A DNA stretch of 64,000 nucleotides, taken from an uncultured Flavobacteriaceae bacterium. GTDB taxonomy: Bacteria > Bacteroidota > Bacteroidia > Flavobacteriales > Flavobacteriaceae. Where the stretch lies: the NCBI GenBank assembly GCA_947493175.1, contig CANLQD010000004.1, forward strand, positions 496,001 through 560,000. The letters run 5' to 3'. The translations under genes and the position numbers were made by a program. The notes below the pieces were generated by a model that had not been told where the DNA came from, made no database searches, and saw only the letters and a list, made by a program, of their open reading frames with translations. Position 1 is the stretch's first letter. Every line of letters starts with the position of its first letter. This document shows positions 8,921-17,839 of this stretch, in pieces.

Positions 8921-10099
8921 ATGCGAAAAGCCAACATTTTATTAATGCTTTTCTCCGCGATGCTTTTGGTATCCTGTGGGGAAGAGGCCACAACCCACAA
9001 ACAACTAGTGGTGAAAAACACCATGGATGCCAATCGTGCTTTTGAGACGGTCTCGGTCCCTATCGCATCCCTTGAACTTGAAAATACCGAGGGCCGATTT
9101 GTTTTGAAGGATGCTGCCGCCCAGACGGAAGTAGTGTCACAGGAATACGATTCGAACGGCGATGGGAAGATAGACGCGATTTTGTTCCAACCGGAAATTG
9201 GAGCGAATACCGAAAAAGTATATGAGGTGACCGTGACCGATGAGGCAAAGAAAGCGGATAGCGCCCCCGCTTGTTATTCAAGGTTTGTTCCCGAGCGAAC
9301 CGATGATTATGCCTGGGAAAACAACCGGGTCGCTTTTAGGACATATGGGCCTACAGCCCAAAAAATGAAGGAAAATGGTGTGCCGGGGGGTACGCTATCA
9401 AGTGGTATGGATGCCTGGTTAAAACGGGTCGATTACCCCATTATTGATAAGTGGTATAAAAAGGAGTTGGAAACGGATGGTAGTTACCACGAAGACACTG
9501 GAGAAGGCCTGGATAACTTTCATGTGGGGATAAGCCGTGGTGTCGGGGGCATCGCCAAAAAGGTAGATACGACGTATTATTTTTCCAAAAATTTCACAAA
9601 GTGGAAGACGCTGACTACGGGACCTATTCGAACCAGCTTTGTGCTGTCGTATGCCACTTGGGATGCTTCAGGGAACGAACTAACCGAAGAAAAAAGAATT
9701 TCGCTCGATTATGGGAGCAACCTCTCCAAATTCGAGATCATGCTGCAAGGTACTGATACCATTTCTGCTGGCTTGACTCTGCATGAAAAAGATGGTAAAG
9801 TCGGAGTAAACGAGGAAAATGATTGGATCAGTTATTGGGAACCCCATGGGGATTCAGAACTAGGAACGGCGATCGTAGTGCCAGGAAGTGCTATGGTGGG
9901 CTATGAACACTACGTAACCGAGAGACAAGACGAAAGTAATTTATACGCTCATTTAAAAACAGAAGGCGGGAAGGCAGTTTATTATGCCGGTTTTGGGTGG
10001 AAAAAAAGCAATCAATTCACCAATAAGAAAGATTGGGAGACCTATGTGAACCAGTTTGCGGAACAATTGAAAAACCCCTTGATCGTAACCGTGAAATGA
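8921..10099 (+). CDS. DUF4861-family lipoprotein
   Basis: I start it at the ATG at 8921 rather than a longer frame running into kduD, because that ATG opens a lipoprotein signal peptide (MRKANILLMLFSAMLLVSC) with the lipidation Cys before GEE. The mature protein, about 370 residues, matches the DUF4861 type: LVVKNTMDANRAFETVSVPI near the N-terminus and a large beta-sandwich-like body. Family members are often encoded in pectin and rhamnogalacturonan utilisation loci, but I know of no established reaction. Here it lies between kduD and the TRAP transporter, only 16 bp before dctP. An outer-membrane or periplasmic role in glycan or oligouronide processing is inferred. Confidence 0.8.
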   Translation: MRKANILLMLFSAMLLVSCGEEATTHKQLVVKNTMDANRAFETVSVPIASLELENTEGRFVLKDAAAQTEVVSQEYDSNGDGKIDAILFQPEIGANTEKVYEVTVTDEAKKADSAPACYSRFVPERTDDYAWENNRVAFRTYGPTAQKMKENGVPGGTLSSGMDAWLKRVDYPIIDKWYKKELETDGSYHEDTGEGLDNFHVGISRGVGGIAKKVDTTYYFSKNFTKWKTLTTGPIRTSFVLSYATWDASGNELTEEKRISLDYGSNLSKFEIMLQGTDTISAGLTLHEKDGKVGVNEENDWISYWEPHGDSELGTAIVVPGSAMVGYEHYVTERQDESNLYAHLKTEGGKAVYYAGFGWKKSNQFTNKKDWETYVNQFAEQLKNPLIVTVK

Positions 10100-10115
10100 A
10101 CCCTAAAAAAGGACT

Positions 10116-11093
10116 ATGAAGTGGAAAAATCTTATCGTGCTCATTTTTCTATCGGGCATTGTTAATTCGTGTACCCAGGCAGATGGTATTAAGACAATAC
10201 GGTTAGGTCATGGCCTCGATGTGAGCCACCCTGTGCACAAAGCGATGGTGAAAATGGGCGAGGACTTGCAAAAGCTGTCGGACGGAAAACTGAACTTGGA
10301 GATTTATCCCAGCCAACAACTGGGTACCGAAAGGCAGTGTCTGGAGTTGTTGCAAATCGGAAGTTTGGATATGACGAAAGTTTCTGTTGGGGTATTGGAA
10401 AATTTTGCTCCGAAAATGAAGGTGTTGGGACTTCCTTATTTATTTCGGGACAGGGCGCATTCTTTTCGCGTCTTGGATGGGCCTATCGGACAGGAATTGT
10501 TAGATGGTGGTAAGAAATACTGGTTAAAGGGATTGGGGTACTATGATGCCGGAAGCCGCAGTTTTTACACCAAGGAGAAACCGGTAAACAGTCCCGAAGA
10601 TTTGAAAGGACAAAAAATTCGGGTTATGGAAAGTGTAACGGCCATGGAAATGGTGAGCGGCTTAGGAGGTTCCCCGACACCCATCTCATGGGGGGAATTG
10701 TATACCGCTCTTCAACAAGGAGTCGTCGACGGGGCCGAGAACAACCCCCCGAGCTTTTATCTTTCAAGGCACTATGAAGTCTGCAAATACTACTCGTTGG
10801 ACGAGCATACCGTTATACCCGATGTGCTGCTGGCTGGCACCCATTTATGGGACAAACTATCGCAAGAGGAGCAAGGCTGGTTGAAAGAAGCGGTCGAAAC
10901 TTCGGTAACCTATCAAAGAAAGCTGTGGTTAGAAGCGGAAAACGAGGCTTTGGAGGCAGTAAAGAAAGCTGGGGTAGAAGTAATTCGGCCCGATAAAACC
11001 CTGTTCTCGGATAAGATCAAAAATTCGTTTGATGCATACAAGGAAGACAAAGAATTGTACCGATTGATTCAGGAGATTCAAGCGACCGAATAA
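10116..11093 (+). CDS. TRAP transporter substrate-binding lipoprotein, DctP family
   Basis: A 325-residue DctP-type binding protein with a lipoprotein-like signal (LIVLIFLSGIVNSC). The family core is clear: IRLGHGLDVSHPVHKAM, a GSLDMTKVSVG segment, DLKGQKIRVMES with the conserved Arg that usually salt-bridges a substrate carboxylate, and the ALQQGVVDGAENNPPSF block. It delivers an acidic ligand to the DctQM membrane part encoded next. Given the neighbours, the ligand is probably a uronate such as galacturonate, glucuronate or an unsaturated uronide. Lipid anchoring is unusual compared with free periplasmic DctP of Proteobacteria but would place it in the inner-membrane periplasmic face. Confidence 0.92.
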   Translation: MKWKNLIVLIFLSGIVNSCTQADGIKTIRLGHGLDVSHPVHKAMVKMGEDLQKLSDGKLNLEIYPSQQLGTERQCLELLQIGSLDMTKVSVGVLENFAPKMKVLGLPYLFRDRAHSFRVLDGPIGQELLDGGKKYWLKGLGYYDAGSRSFYTKEKPVNSPEDLKGQKIRVMESVTAMEMVSGLGGSPTPISWGELYTALQQGVVDGAENNPPSFYLSRHYEVCKYYSLDEHTVIPDVLLAGTHLWDKLSQEEQGWLKEAVETSVTYQRKLWLEAENEALEAVKKAGVEVIRPDKTLFSDKIKNSFDAYKEDKELYRLIQEIQATE

Positions 11094-11118
11094 AAATTCC
11101 ATTCAAAAGATCCAAACC

Positions 11119-11577
11119 ATGCAACTACGTAAAACCATTGATAGGATTCTTGCCAATTTTCTGGTCATTATTATGGCCGTTATGGTGCTGAACGTATTGT
11201 GGCAGGTAGCCAGTAGATTTCTATTGGGTTCACCCAGTTCCTTTACCGACGAGTTAGCACGTTATCTCATGATATGGATCGGTATTCTTGGTGCCGCATA
11301 CGTATCGGGCCGTAACATGCATGTGGCTATCGATGTGCTGCCCAATCGCCTGAGCAAGACGACCCAAAAACATTTGAAATTGATTGTACGGATATTGATC
11401 ATTCTATTTTGCCTTGGTGCCATGGTCATTGGGGGTGCCCGTCTGGTGTATATTACCCATATACTCGATCAGAACTCCCCTGCACTGCAAGTACCATTGT
11501 CGGTGGTATATCTCGTTATTCCGATTAGCGGTCTTTTGATTATTTATTATAAAATATCGGACATCTTAAAGAACTGA
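11119..11577 (+). CDS. TRAP transporter small permease, DctQ family
   Basis: A 152-residue protein with four predicted membrane helices: around residues 14-32, 45-60, 87-107 and 125-145. The conserved NVLWQVASRFLLGSPSSFTDELARYLMIW pattern (R-F, then E-L-x-R) of DctQ is present. It pairs with the large permease that begins four bases after its stop. It contributes to Na+-driven secondary uptake of the DctP-bound acid. Confidence 0.92.
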   Translation: MQLRKTIDRILANFLVIIMAVMVLNVLWQVASRFLLGSPSSFTDELARYLMIWIGILGAAYVSGRNMHVAIDVLPNRLSKTTQKHLKLIVRILIILFCLGAMVIGGARLVYITHILDQNSPALQVPLSVVYLVIPISGLLIIYYKISDILKN

Positions 11578-11581
11578 TTCC

Positions 11582-12877
11582 ATGGAATATGTACCAATAC
11601 TTGTTTTAGTGCTGAGTTTTGTCTGTTTGTTGGCGATAGGAACACCTGTCGCTTGGAGTATCGCCATTTCCTCGTTGTTGACGCTCTTGGTAAGCATTCC
11701 TTTTGTGCCTGCTGCAACGACCGTTTCGCAACGCATGGGTACAGGTCTTGACAGTTTTGCCCTGTTGGCGATTCCTTTATTTATACTATCGGGAGAATTG
11801 ATGAACAAAGGAGGCATCGCCCACCGACTCATTGCCTTTGCAAAAACCTTGGTAGGGGCTTTACCCGGCGGTCTTGCCTTGATCAATATCATTTCTGCCA
11901 TGTTAATGGGAGCCATAGCAGGTTCTGCAATGGCGGCAGCATCTGCCATGGGAAGTATTTTGGGGCCTGAGATGGAAAAAGAAGGCTATTCCAAAGAGTT
12001 TGGGGCTGCGGTAAACATCACCGCTGCTACCACAGGATTGGTGATTCCGCCCAGCAACGTGTTGATTGTATATTCCCTTGCCAGTGGCGGGGCCTCGATC
12101 GCGGCCCTTTTTCTAGCAGGTTATATTCCCGGCATTCTTACCGGTTTGTTTTTAATGATCGTTGCTTCGGTTTGGGCCAAGAAGAAAGGATATAAGGTAG
12201 GGAAACGCAGTAGTTTCAAGGAAATCTTTAAGACGTTTATCGACGCGCTCCCGAGTCTTTTCATGTTGGTCGTGGTCATTGGGGGTATTGTTACCGGTAT
12301 TTTTACGGCCACAGAGGCATCGGCCATCGCGGTCTTATATAGCCTCTTGTTGGGATTTTTCTATAAAGAGATTTCCTTTCCCAAGCTTCCACAAATATTG
12401 TTAGACTCTTCGGCGACGACCGCTATCGTAATGCTACTGATCGGTGCTTCTATGAGTATGTCGTGGGCTTTGAGTTATGAAAATATTCCCCAGGAAATCA
12501 GTACGGGCTTGTTGGCCTTGAGCGATAATCCGATCGTGATTTTGTTGATTATAAATCTACTCTTATTGTTTGTAGGGATTTTTATGGATATGACTCCTGC
12601 CGTACTCATTTTTACGCCCATTTTTCTGCCGGTAGTGACCAAATTAGGCCTAGATCCGGTGCATTTTGGAATCATGATGGTGCTGAACCTTTGTATTGGT
12701 TTGTGTACGCCACCGGTCGGCTCTGTTTTGTTCGTAGGGGTCGGTATTGCTAAAACCAGTATTGAAAAGGTCGTAAAACCATTGCTTCCGTTGTTCATAG
12801 CAATGATTGTCGCGCTGTTTTTGGTAACCTATTTCCCCGATTTAAGTCTTTGGCTGCCTCGACAATTTGGGTTTTAA
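11582..12877 (+). CDS. TRAP transporter large permease, DctM family
   Basis: A 431-residue polytopic protein with about 11-12 hydrophobic helices. DctM signatures include FALLAIPLFILSGELMNKGG, AGSAMAAASAMGSI and AATTGLVIPPSNVLIVYS. The segments GIFTATEASAIAVLYSLLLG and GLCTPPVGSVLFVG complete the family pattern. It is the Na+/substrate translocation unit and the last gene of the uronate operon. No strong hairpin terminator is evident in the 77 bases before the next gene, so limited read-through is possible. Confidence 0.94.
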   Translation: MEYVPILVLVLSFVCLLAIGTPVAWSIAISSLLTLLVSIPFVPAATTVSQRMGTGLDSFALLAIPLFILSGELMNKGGIAHRLIAFAKTLVGALPGGLALINIISAMLMGAIAGSAMAAASAMGSILGPEMEKEGYSKEFGAAVNITAATTGLVIPPSNVLIVYSLASGGASIAALFLAGYIPGILTGLFLMIVASVWAKKKGYKVGKRSSFKEIFKTFIDALPSLFMLVVVIGGIVTGIFTATEASAIAVLYSLLLGFFYKEISFPKLPQILLDSSATTAIVMLLIGASMSMSWALSYENIPQEISTGLLALSDNPIVILLIINLLLLFVGIFMDMTPAVLIFTPIFLPVVTKLGLDPVHFGIMMVLNLCIGLCTPPVGSVLFVGVGIAKTSIEKVVKPLLPLFIAMIVALFLVTYFPDLSLWLPRQFGF

Positions 12878-12954
12878 AGTGTAATTCGGACCAATTAAAA
12901 ATAGTCGTCAACTTTTCGGTTGCAGGTCCTTTTTCATGAACGTTCCTTTGCTTC

Positions 12955-13461
12955 ATGAAGTTCATCCGAAAAACCAGCATCAAACTAATTTTCGCCTTCT
13001 TTCCTGTTCTAGGAATCGGACAAGAATGGAAATCCAACCTTTTTATAAGGACGCCTCAAGTGGTGAATTATGATTTTGATGAGGACGAAATCACGTATAG
13101 TCCGGTGCTGTCAGTAGGAGCGGGGCTGTCCCATAAATCAAAGTTTGTTGAATTGGCCGCGCTGATCACAAGCGACGATGTTTATGGTTATTATACCTTT
13201 TTTGGCACAGGTTTAAGTGCGAAAGAGGTGGGAAAGGAATGGATGCTGTATACCAACTGGTTTGGGGAGCTTACCTATATTCCCAAACAGGATGAGCGTT
13301 CGGAATCGCTTACGTACACTACCGGACTATGCTTCTTTCTGAACCAGCATTTTGAATGGGGTTCCATAGGGTTTCCCCTATGCTTAGGGCTCGCATACAA
13401 TCAAAATGGCATAAGTTTGAATACTCGCACGATTGTAAACCTTTCAATTTTCTTGAACTAA
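12955..13461 (+). CDS. Exported hypothetical protein
   Basis: A 168-residue protein that I do not recognise. It opens with a basic stretch and hydrophobic core ending in GIGQEW, a plausible signal peptide with cleavage before Gln-Glu. The rest is rich in aromatic and beta-prone segments (VLSVGAGLSHKSKFVELAAL, YYTFFGTGLSAKEVG, GLCFFLNQHFEWGSIGFP), which suggests a small outer-membrane beta-barrel. Its stop TAA shares one base with the ATG of ada (TAATG), so the two are translationally coupled although their functions look unrelated. Confidence 0.7.
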   Translation: MKFIRKTSIKLIFAFFPVLGIGQEWKSNLFIRTPQVVNYDFDEDEITYSPVLSVGAGLSHKSKFVELAALITSDDVYGYYTFFGTGLSAKEVGKEWMLYTNWFGELTYIPKQDERSESLTYTTGLCFFLNQHFEWGSIGFPLCLGLAYNQNGISLNTRTIVNLSIFLN

Positions 13462-14543
13462 TGCTGGTAACCGAGAAGAAAAAAATAGCAACCTATTACA
13501 AGGCCCTTCTTAACAGGGAGCAAAAATTTGTCGGAATCTTTTTTGTAGGGGTAAAAACTACGGCCATTTTCTGTATTGCGACCTGTAGGGCTAGAAAGCC
13601 CAAGTTGGAAAATGTAGAATTCTATACAACGTTTAAGGAAGCAATGAACAATGGGTACCGGCCTTGTAAAATTTGTAAGCCGACCCAAAATGCCCATAAG
13701 CCACCAGAACAGGTCGAAATCGCCATGGCATTGGTCAAGAACCACCCTAAAGAAAAAGTGAGTGACCAAATGCTTCGCGAACAAAAAATAAGCCCAGAAG
13801 TTGTACGGAGGTGGTTCAAAAAGAACTACGGACTTACCTATCATGCTTACCAAAGAATGTACCGGATCAATACGGCATTTCAAGAATTAAAAATGGGTAA
13901 GCGAACGACGGCCACTGCATTTGATTCGGGATACGATTCGTTAAGCGGATTTGGTTATACGTACAAGAAATTGCTAGGAATCTCCCCTAGCAAAAGCTTG
14001 GGGCGTACCGTTATTCTTATTAGTCGGTTAACGACCCCAATCGGCCCGATGTTCGTCTGTGCGACCAATGAAGGGGTATGTCTGTTGGAGTTTGTAGATA
14101 GAAAGATGCTCGAGACAGAGTTTAAAGACTTGCAACGCCTACTGAAAGCCACTATCATGATGGGGGAAAACACTCATATTGAACAGGCAAAAAAAGAGCT
14201 AGCGGATTATTTCATCGGTAGTCGGCAAACCTTCGATGTCGCTTTGCATACCCCTGGCACCGAGTTTCAAAATCAGGTCTGGGAGGGGTTGCAAAAAATA
14301 CCGTATGGAGAAACGGCCACCTATGGGCAGCAGGCGAAAAAATTGGACAAACCAAAGGCGATAAGAGCAGTTGCAAGGGCGAATGGTTACAACAGGGTCT
14401 CGATCATGATACCGTGCCATCGGGTCATCGGATCTGATGGTGCGTTGACAGGCTATGGCGGTGGACTCGAACGAAAAAAATGGTTGCTCGACCATGAAGG
14501 GCGTTATGTGGGCAAAACCCCGGGTATGCAGGCAAAAGAATAA
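13461..14543 (+). CDS. ada: Bifunctional Ada DNA-alkylation repair protein and regulator
   Basis: I start this at the ATG at 13461, giving 360 residues, because a longer frame runs back through the previous gene. The N-terminal zinc domain has the four-Cys set C-x3-C (FCIATC) and C-x2-C (PCKICKP); the first Cys accepts methyl from phosphotriesters. An AraC-type DNA-binding domain follows (ATAFDSGYDSLSGFGYTYKK). The C-terminal O6-methylguanine methyltransferase has the active PCHRV Cys (IPCHRVIGSDG). This is the standard full-length Ada architecture: repair of methylated DNA plus activation of the adaptive response. It has no evident link to the surrounding uronate genes. Confidence 0.95.
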   Translation: MLVTEKKKIATYYKALLNREQKFVGIFFVGVKTTAIFCIATCRARKPKLENVEFYTTFKEAMNNGYRPCKICKPTQNAHKPPEQVEIAMALVKNHPKEKVSDQMLREQKISPEVVRRWFKKNYGLTYHAYQRMYRINTAFQELKMGKRTTATAFDSGYDSLSGFGYTYKKLLGISPSKSLGRTVILISRLTTPIGPMFVCATNEGVCLLEFVDRKMLETEFKDLQRLLKATIMMGENTHIEQAKKELADYFIGSRQTFDVALHTPGTEFQNQVWEGLQKIPYGETATYGQQAKKLDKPKAIRAVARANGYNRVSIMIPCHRVIGSDGALTGYGGGLERKKWLLDHEGRYVGKTPGMQAKE

Positions 14544-14570
14544 AAACCCTGCTCCCAAAGCAATCGTATC

Positions 14571-15092
14571 TTAAACTGAACTAGAGGGATTTAGTTTGTA
14601 AAATCGATATTCATCATGGAATTTTCCGTTCTTGAAAATAGCATTTTTGAAGATACCCTCTTTTTCAAATTCGTTCTTTTCCAGCACTTTCATTGATGCG
14701 ATATTGTATGCAAATACACCGGCGTAAATTCTATGAAGGTCAAGTTCATTAAATCCATACTTGGTAATTAACTTAACCGCTTTGGTGGCAATTCCTTTTC
14801 CCCAATAGGGTTCTCCTATCCAGTATCCGATTTCAGCTGATTTTCGGTAAACGTCCTTTTGGATGCTTAATCCGATGACACCGCATAGGCTGTCTTGGGA
14901 TGTTATTCCAAAACTCTGTTTTGGATTTTCCTGTTTTGTTTTATTGATGAAAAACTCGGCATCCTTTTCATGATAGGGATACGGAATGTAATCCCTTAAG
15001 TTGTCCCAAACCTTTTTGTTATTGGCAATCTTTGCCAACTCCGATTTATCAGAAGGATTGAGCGCTCTTATTTTAATCGTTTCATTAACCAA
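14571..15092 (-). CDS. GNAT N-acetyltransferase, RimJ/RimL type
   Basis: A 173-residue GNAT protein. The acetyl-CoA motif is EPYWGKGIATKAV, followed by the LHRIYAGVFAYNIASMKVLEK signature typical of RimJ/RimL-like enzymes that acetylate protein N-termini or small amines. The only in-frame start after the upstream stop codon is a TTG at 15092, so a non-ATG start is assigned. It is convergent with ada (27 bp apart). The substrate is unknown. A second, broken GNAT gene lies just upstream on the same strand. Confidence 0.85.
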   Translation of the reverse strand: MVNETIKIRALNPSDKSELAKIANNKKVWDNLRDYIPYPYHEKDAEFFINKTKQENPKQSFGITSQDSLCGVIGLSIQKDVYRKSAEIGYWIGEPYWGKGIATKAVKLITKYGFNELDLHRIYAGVFAYNIASMKVLEKNEFEKEGIFKNAIFKNGKFHDEYRFYKLNPSSSV

Positions 15093-15142
15093 TTTTAATC
15101 AGGCTTTAATATTATATGGTGCTGTATATAATTTTCAACATT

Positions 15143-15424
15143 TTAGTCTTTGTAATGGGATGTTCCCTTCCCTCTCTATTCTGGGTGAATAAACAGCATT
15201 TCTAAATTCTGGCCAGTGACACCAAGAAAACCAACTATTTCTTTTTCCTTGTTTCTTGTACATCGCAATTCAACAGCGTCTAAATAGGTGTTTAGGATGA
15301 GGGATTTAAAATATTCAATGTCTTCTTCTCCTAAAAAGTGATGGGTGGCTCTAGCCGAAGACTTCCACACACTTACTACTTCTTGATAATCGGTTTTATT
15401 AATAATGTCTATTTCTTACCTCAT
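15143..15424 (-). pseudogene. Degraded GNAT acetyltransferase gene
   Basis: The frame reads M-R-stop-E-I-D-I-I-N, then an intact GNAT-like N-terminus (VWKSSARATHHFLGEEDIEY, then EIVGFLGVTGQNLEMLFIHPE). A TAG follows, and immediately after it RGKG. HPE-Y-RGKG is the acetyl-CoA-binding motif of related enzymes, so a single change of a Tyr codon to TAG has cut the protein just before its cofactor site. The frame then ends again after about eight residues (TAA at 15143), so the C-terminal half is lost. Two stops plus the missing half make a pseudogene the best reading. The stretch from 15425 to 15618 holds nothing I recognise. Confidence 0.75.
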
Positions 15425-15618
15425 TTTCCTACTTACTTCCAAGACGAATATATCTACAATATCCTAAAACCTAGCTAAAAAAGCGGTAAGCATAGGTGAC
15501 ATCGGTGGCAAATTTTTAGCAAAGTGTTCTTAACTCCGTAGTTGCCAGTATTTGGATACGCACTATTCATAAGGTAATAAGACCTATCTACAGACCTGGA
15601 AAGCAGTCAAAAAATGAT

Positions 15619-17019
15619 TTATAGTCCAAAATATACCTTGGCATTGTAATAACATATATCCCCAACGATTTTACCCAGCCATTTTTCGTCTGAAGGGAGT
15701 TCTCCGTTTGCAACATCGGTTCCGATGAGGTTGCAGAGAATGCGCCGAAAGTATTCGTGCCGGGGGAAGGAAAGAAAACTACGGGAGTCGGTGAGCATAC
15801 CTACAAAACAACTTAACAACCCCATATTGGAAAGCGTATTCAACTGCTTTTCCATACCATCTTTTTGGTCCAAAAACCACCAGGCCGATCCGTATTGTAC
15901 CTTGCCTTTGCTACTGCCATCATTGAAATTGCCCGCCATGGTGGCGAAAACTTCATTATCGGCCGGATTTAAATTATAGAGGATGGTTTTTGCCAGCTCG
16001 TCCGTGCTATCCAAATCATTTAAGAACCCGCTGAGTGCCTGTGCCTGTGAAAAGTCGCCCATCGAATCGAAACCGGTATCCGGTCCTAAAACACTTAACA
16101 ATCGCTTGTTGTTATTCCGAATGGCACCTAGGTGAAACTGTTGCGTCCATCCTTTTTTGTGATACAGGCGGCAAAGGTAGCCTAGGGTCTTTGCCTTGAA
16201 GAATGCAACTTCTTCTTGCGAAAGCTGGGTACCTTTCTTCACTTTTAGGAATAGTTTTTCGCAATGGTATGCATCTTTTCCGAAATAATATAATTGCTCT
16301 AGCCCATGATCGGCAAGTCTGCCCCCGTGTTGGTGAAAGTAATCGATTCGATTTTCAAGGGCCGTCAGCAAATCGTCGTAGGTTTCGATAGCGGTATCCG
16401 ATGCGATTGCCAATTTTTTGATGTATTTGTTGAAGGAGTCCGCATGCTCCACGGCAAAAGCCTTGTCCGGTCGAAAGGTCGGGAATACATTGGGCGAGAT
16501 GTCTTGGACTTGAATACTTTTATGATGCTCTAGGGAATCTATGGGGTCATCCGTGGTACATAGAAATTCTACTTGATGCTGTTGCAACAGCCCTATGGTA
16601 TGGTGGGTCTCTTCTTGGAGTTTTGCAGCAGTGGCATCGTAAATCTCAGCTGCATTTTCCCCAGATAACAAGGTATCGATGCCAAAGTATCGTTGTAATT
16701 CTAGATGTGTCCAATGATAGAGTGGATTTCGAACAGTATAGGGTACCGTTTCGGCCCACTTTAAAAATTTTTCCTTATCTGAAGCATCGCCCGTAATATA
16801 GTGTTCGTCGATACCTAGGGCACGCATGGCCCGCCATTTATAGTGGTCGCCGGCCAACCAGACCTGGCTGATATTTGCAAATACGCGATTTTGAGCTATT
16901 TCTTTCGGGGGTAAATGGTTATGGTAATCGATGATGGGCAAATCTTTTGCGTACTCGTGATATAGTCGTTTCGCAAAAGTGTTCTGCAATAAGAAATCGT
17001 CTGTGATAAAGGTCTTCAT
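15619..17019 (-). CDS. uxaC: Uronate isomerase (glucuronate/galacturonate isomerase)
   Basis: A 466-residue amidohydrolase-fold UxaC. The metal-binding HxH appears in IIDYHNHLPPKEIA. Other family blocks are FLCTTDDPIDSLEHH, FPTFRPDKAF, QFHLGAIRNNNKR, GFDSMGDFSQ and DSRSFLSFPRHEYFRRILC. It interconverts D-glucuronate and D-fructuronate, or D-galacturonate and D-tagaturonate. This is the entry step for saturated uronates before the UxuB/UxuA pair encoded at 5-7 kb. It forms a minus-strand operon with the KDPG aldolase (9-base gap) and probably the KDG kinase. Confidence 0.96.
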   Translation of the reverse strand: MKTFITDDFLLQNTFAKRLYHEYAKDLPIIDYHNHLPPKEIAQNRVFANISQVWLAGDHYKWRAMRALGIDEHYITGDASDKEKFLKWAETVPYTVRNPLYHWTHLELQRYFGIDTLLSGENAAEIYDATAAKLQEETHHTIGLLQQHQVEFLCTTDDPIDSLEHHKSIQVQDISPNVFPTFRPDKAFAVEHADSFNKYIKKLAIASDTAIETYDDLLTALENRIDYFHQHGGRLADHGLEQLYYFGKDAYHCEKLFLKVKKGTQLSQEEVAFFKAKTLGYLCRLYHKKGWTQQFHLGAIRNNNKRLLSVLGPDTGFDSMGDFSQAQALSGFLNDLDSTDELAKTILYNLNPADNEVFATMAGNFNDGSSKGKVQYGSAWWFLDQKDGMEKQLNTLSNMGLLSCFVGMLTDSRSFLSFPRHEYFRRILCNLIGTDVANGELPSDEKWLGKIVGDICYYNAKVYFGL

Positions 17020-17028
17020 GCAGTGCTG

Positions 17029-17697
17029 TTAGGAACGGATGGTTTGTATGAGCTGTAGCGTATCCCGCACCGTTTGTTCCAGTTTTTCAAAGTCTTTGCT
17101 GGCCAAAAGTTCTTTGCTAATGAGTTTAGAGCCCATTCCGACACAAGTAACACCGGCATCGAACCATCCTTGTAAATTGGACTTTTCGGTACTCACACCG
17201 CCTGTTGGCATCACGTTGGTCCATGGTTGCGGTCCCTTGATCGCTTTTACAAAACCGGGGCCGTAGGTAGAACCCGGAAAAAGTTTAATGATTTCACAAC
17301 CCAGCTCTTCGGCCTTGTTGATTTCGGTGAGCGAACCACAGCCGGGAGACCATAGCACTTTTCGACGATTACAGACCGTGGCAATATCCTCACGCAAGGA
17401 TGGGGTCACGATAAAATTCGCACCCATCTGCATAAAAAGGCTCGCTGCTGCCGCGTCGGTGATGGAACCTACGCCCAGGATCATCCCGGGTAGTTCTTTG
17501 ATAGCATATTTATTCAATTCGGAAAAAGCCTCGAACGCAAAATCACCACGAGCAGTAAACTCCAGCAACCGGGCGCCGCCATCGTAACACGCTTTCAATA
17601 CTTTTTTCCCCAAATCAATATCTGGATGATAAAACAAGGGAACCATTCCGGTTTCCTTCATCACTGTTGCCACCTCAATTCTTGAATACTGTGCCAT
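17029..17697 (-). CDS. kdgA: KDPG / 4-hydroxy-2-oxoglutarate aldolase
   Basis: A class I aldolase of about 222 residues from the ATG at 17697 (MAQYSRIEVA). An ATG 21 bases upstream gives a slightly longer form. The Schiff-base Lys lies in CEIIKLFPGSTYGP, and FTARGDFAFEAF and the PTGGVSTEK phosphate-binding loop are typical of the Eda/KdgA family. It cleaves 2-keto-3-deoxy-6-phosphogluconate to pyruvate and glyceraldehyde-3-phosphate. Together with kdgK upstream and uxaC downstream it completes uronate catabolism. Confidence 0.94.
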   Translation of the reverse strand: MAQYSRIEVATVMKETGMVPLFYHPDIDLGKKVLKACYDGGARLLEFTARGDFAFEAFSELNKYAIKELPGMILGVGSITDAAAASLFMQMGANFIVTPSLREDIATVCNRRKVLWSPGCGSLTEINKAEELGCEIIKLFPGSTYGPGFVKAIKGPQPWTNVMPTGGVSTEKSNLQGWFDAGVTCVGMGSKLISKELLASKDFEKLEQTVRDTLQLIQTIRS

Positions 17698-17839
17698 AAA
17701 CTGTCTTGTTATAATCATTCACGCGGAAGCTGGAATCTCAACCTAATCTTCGTTCCTAAAAGATTGCAATGGAATCCGGATCAATCTTCTTTCCTAATTC
17801 GCGAGAATCTTCATATATTTTTAAATGTTTCGAATCGCT

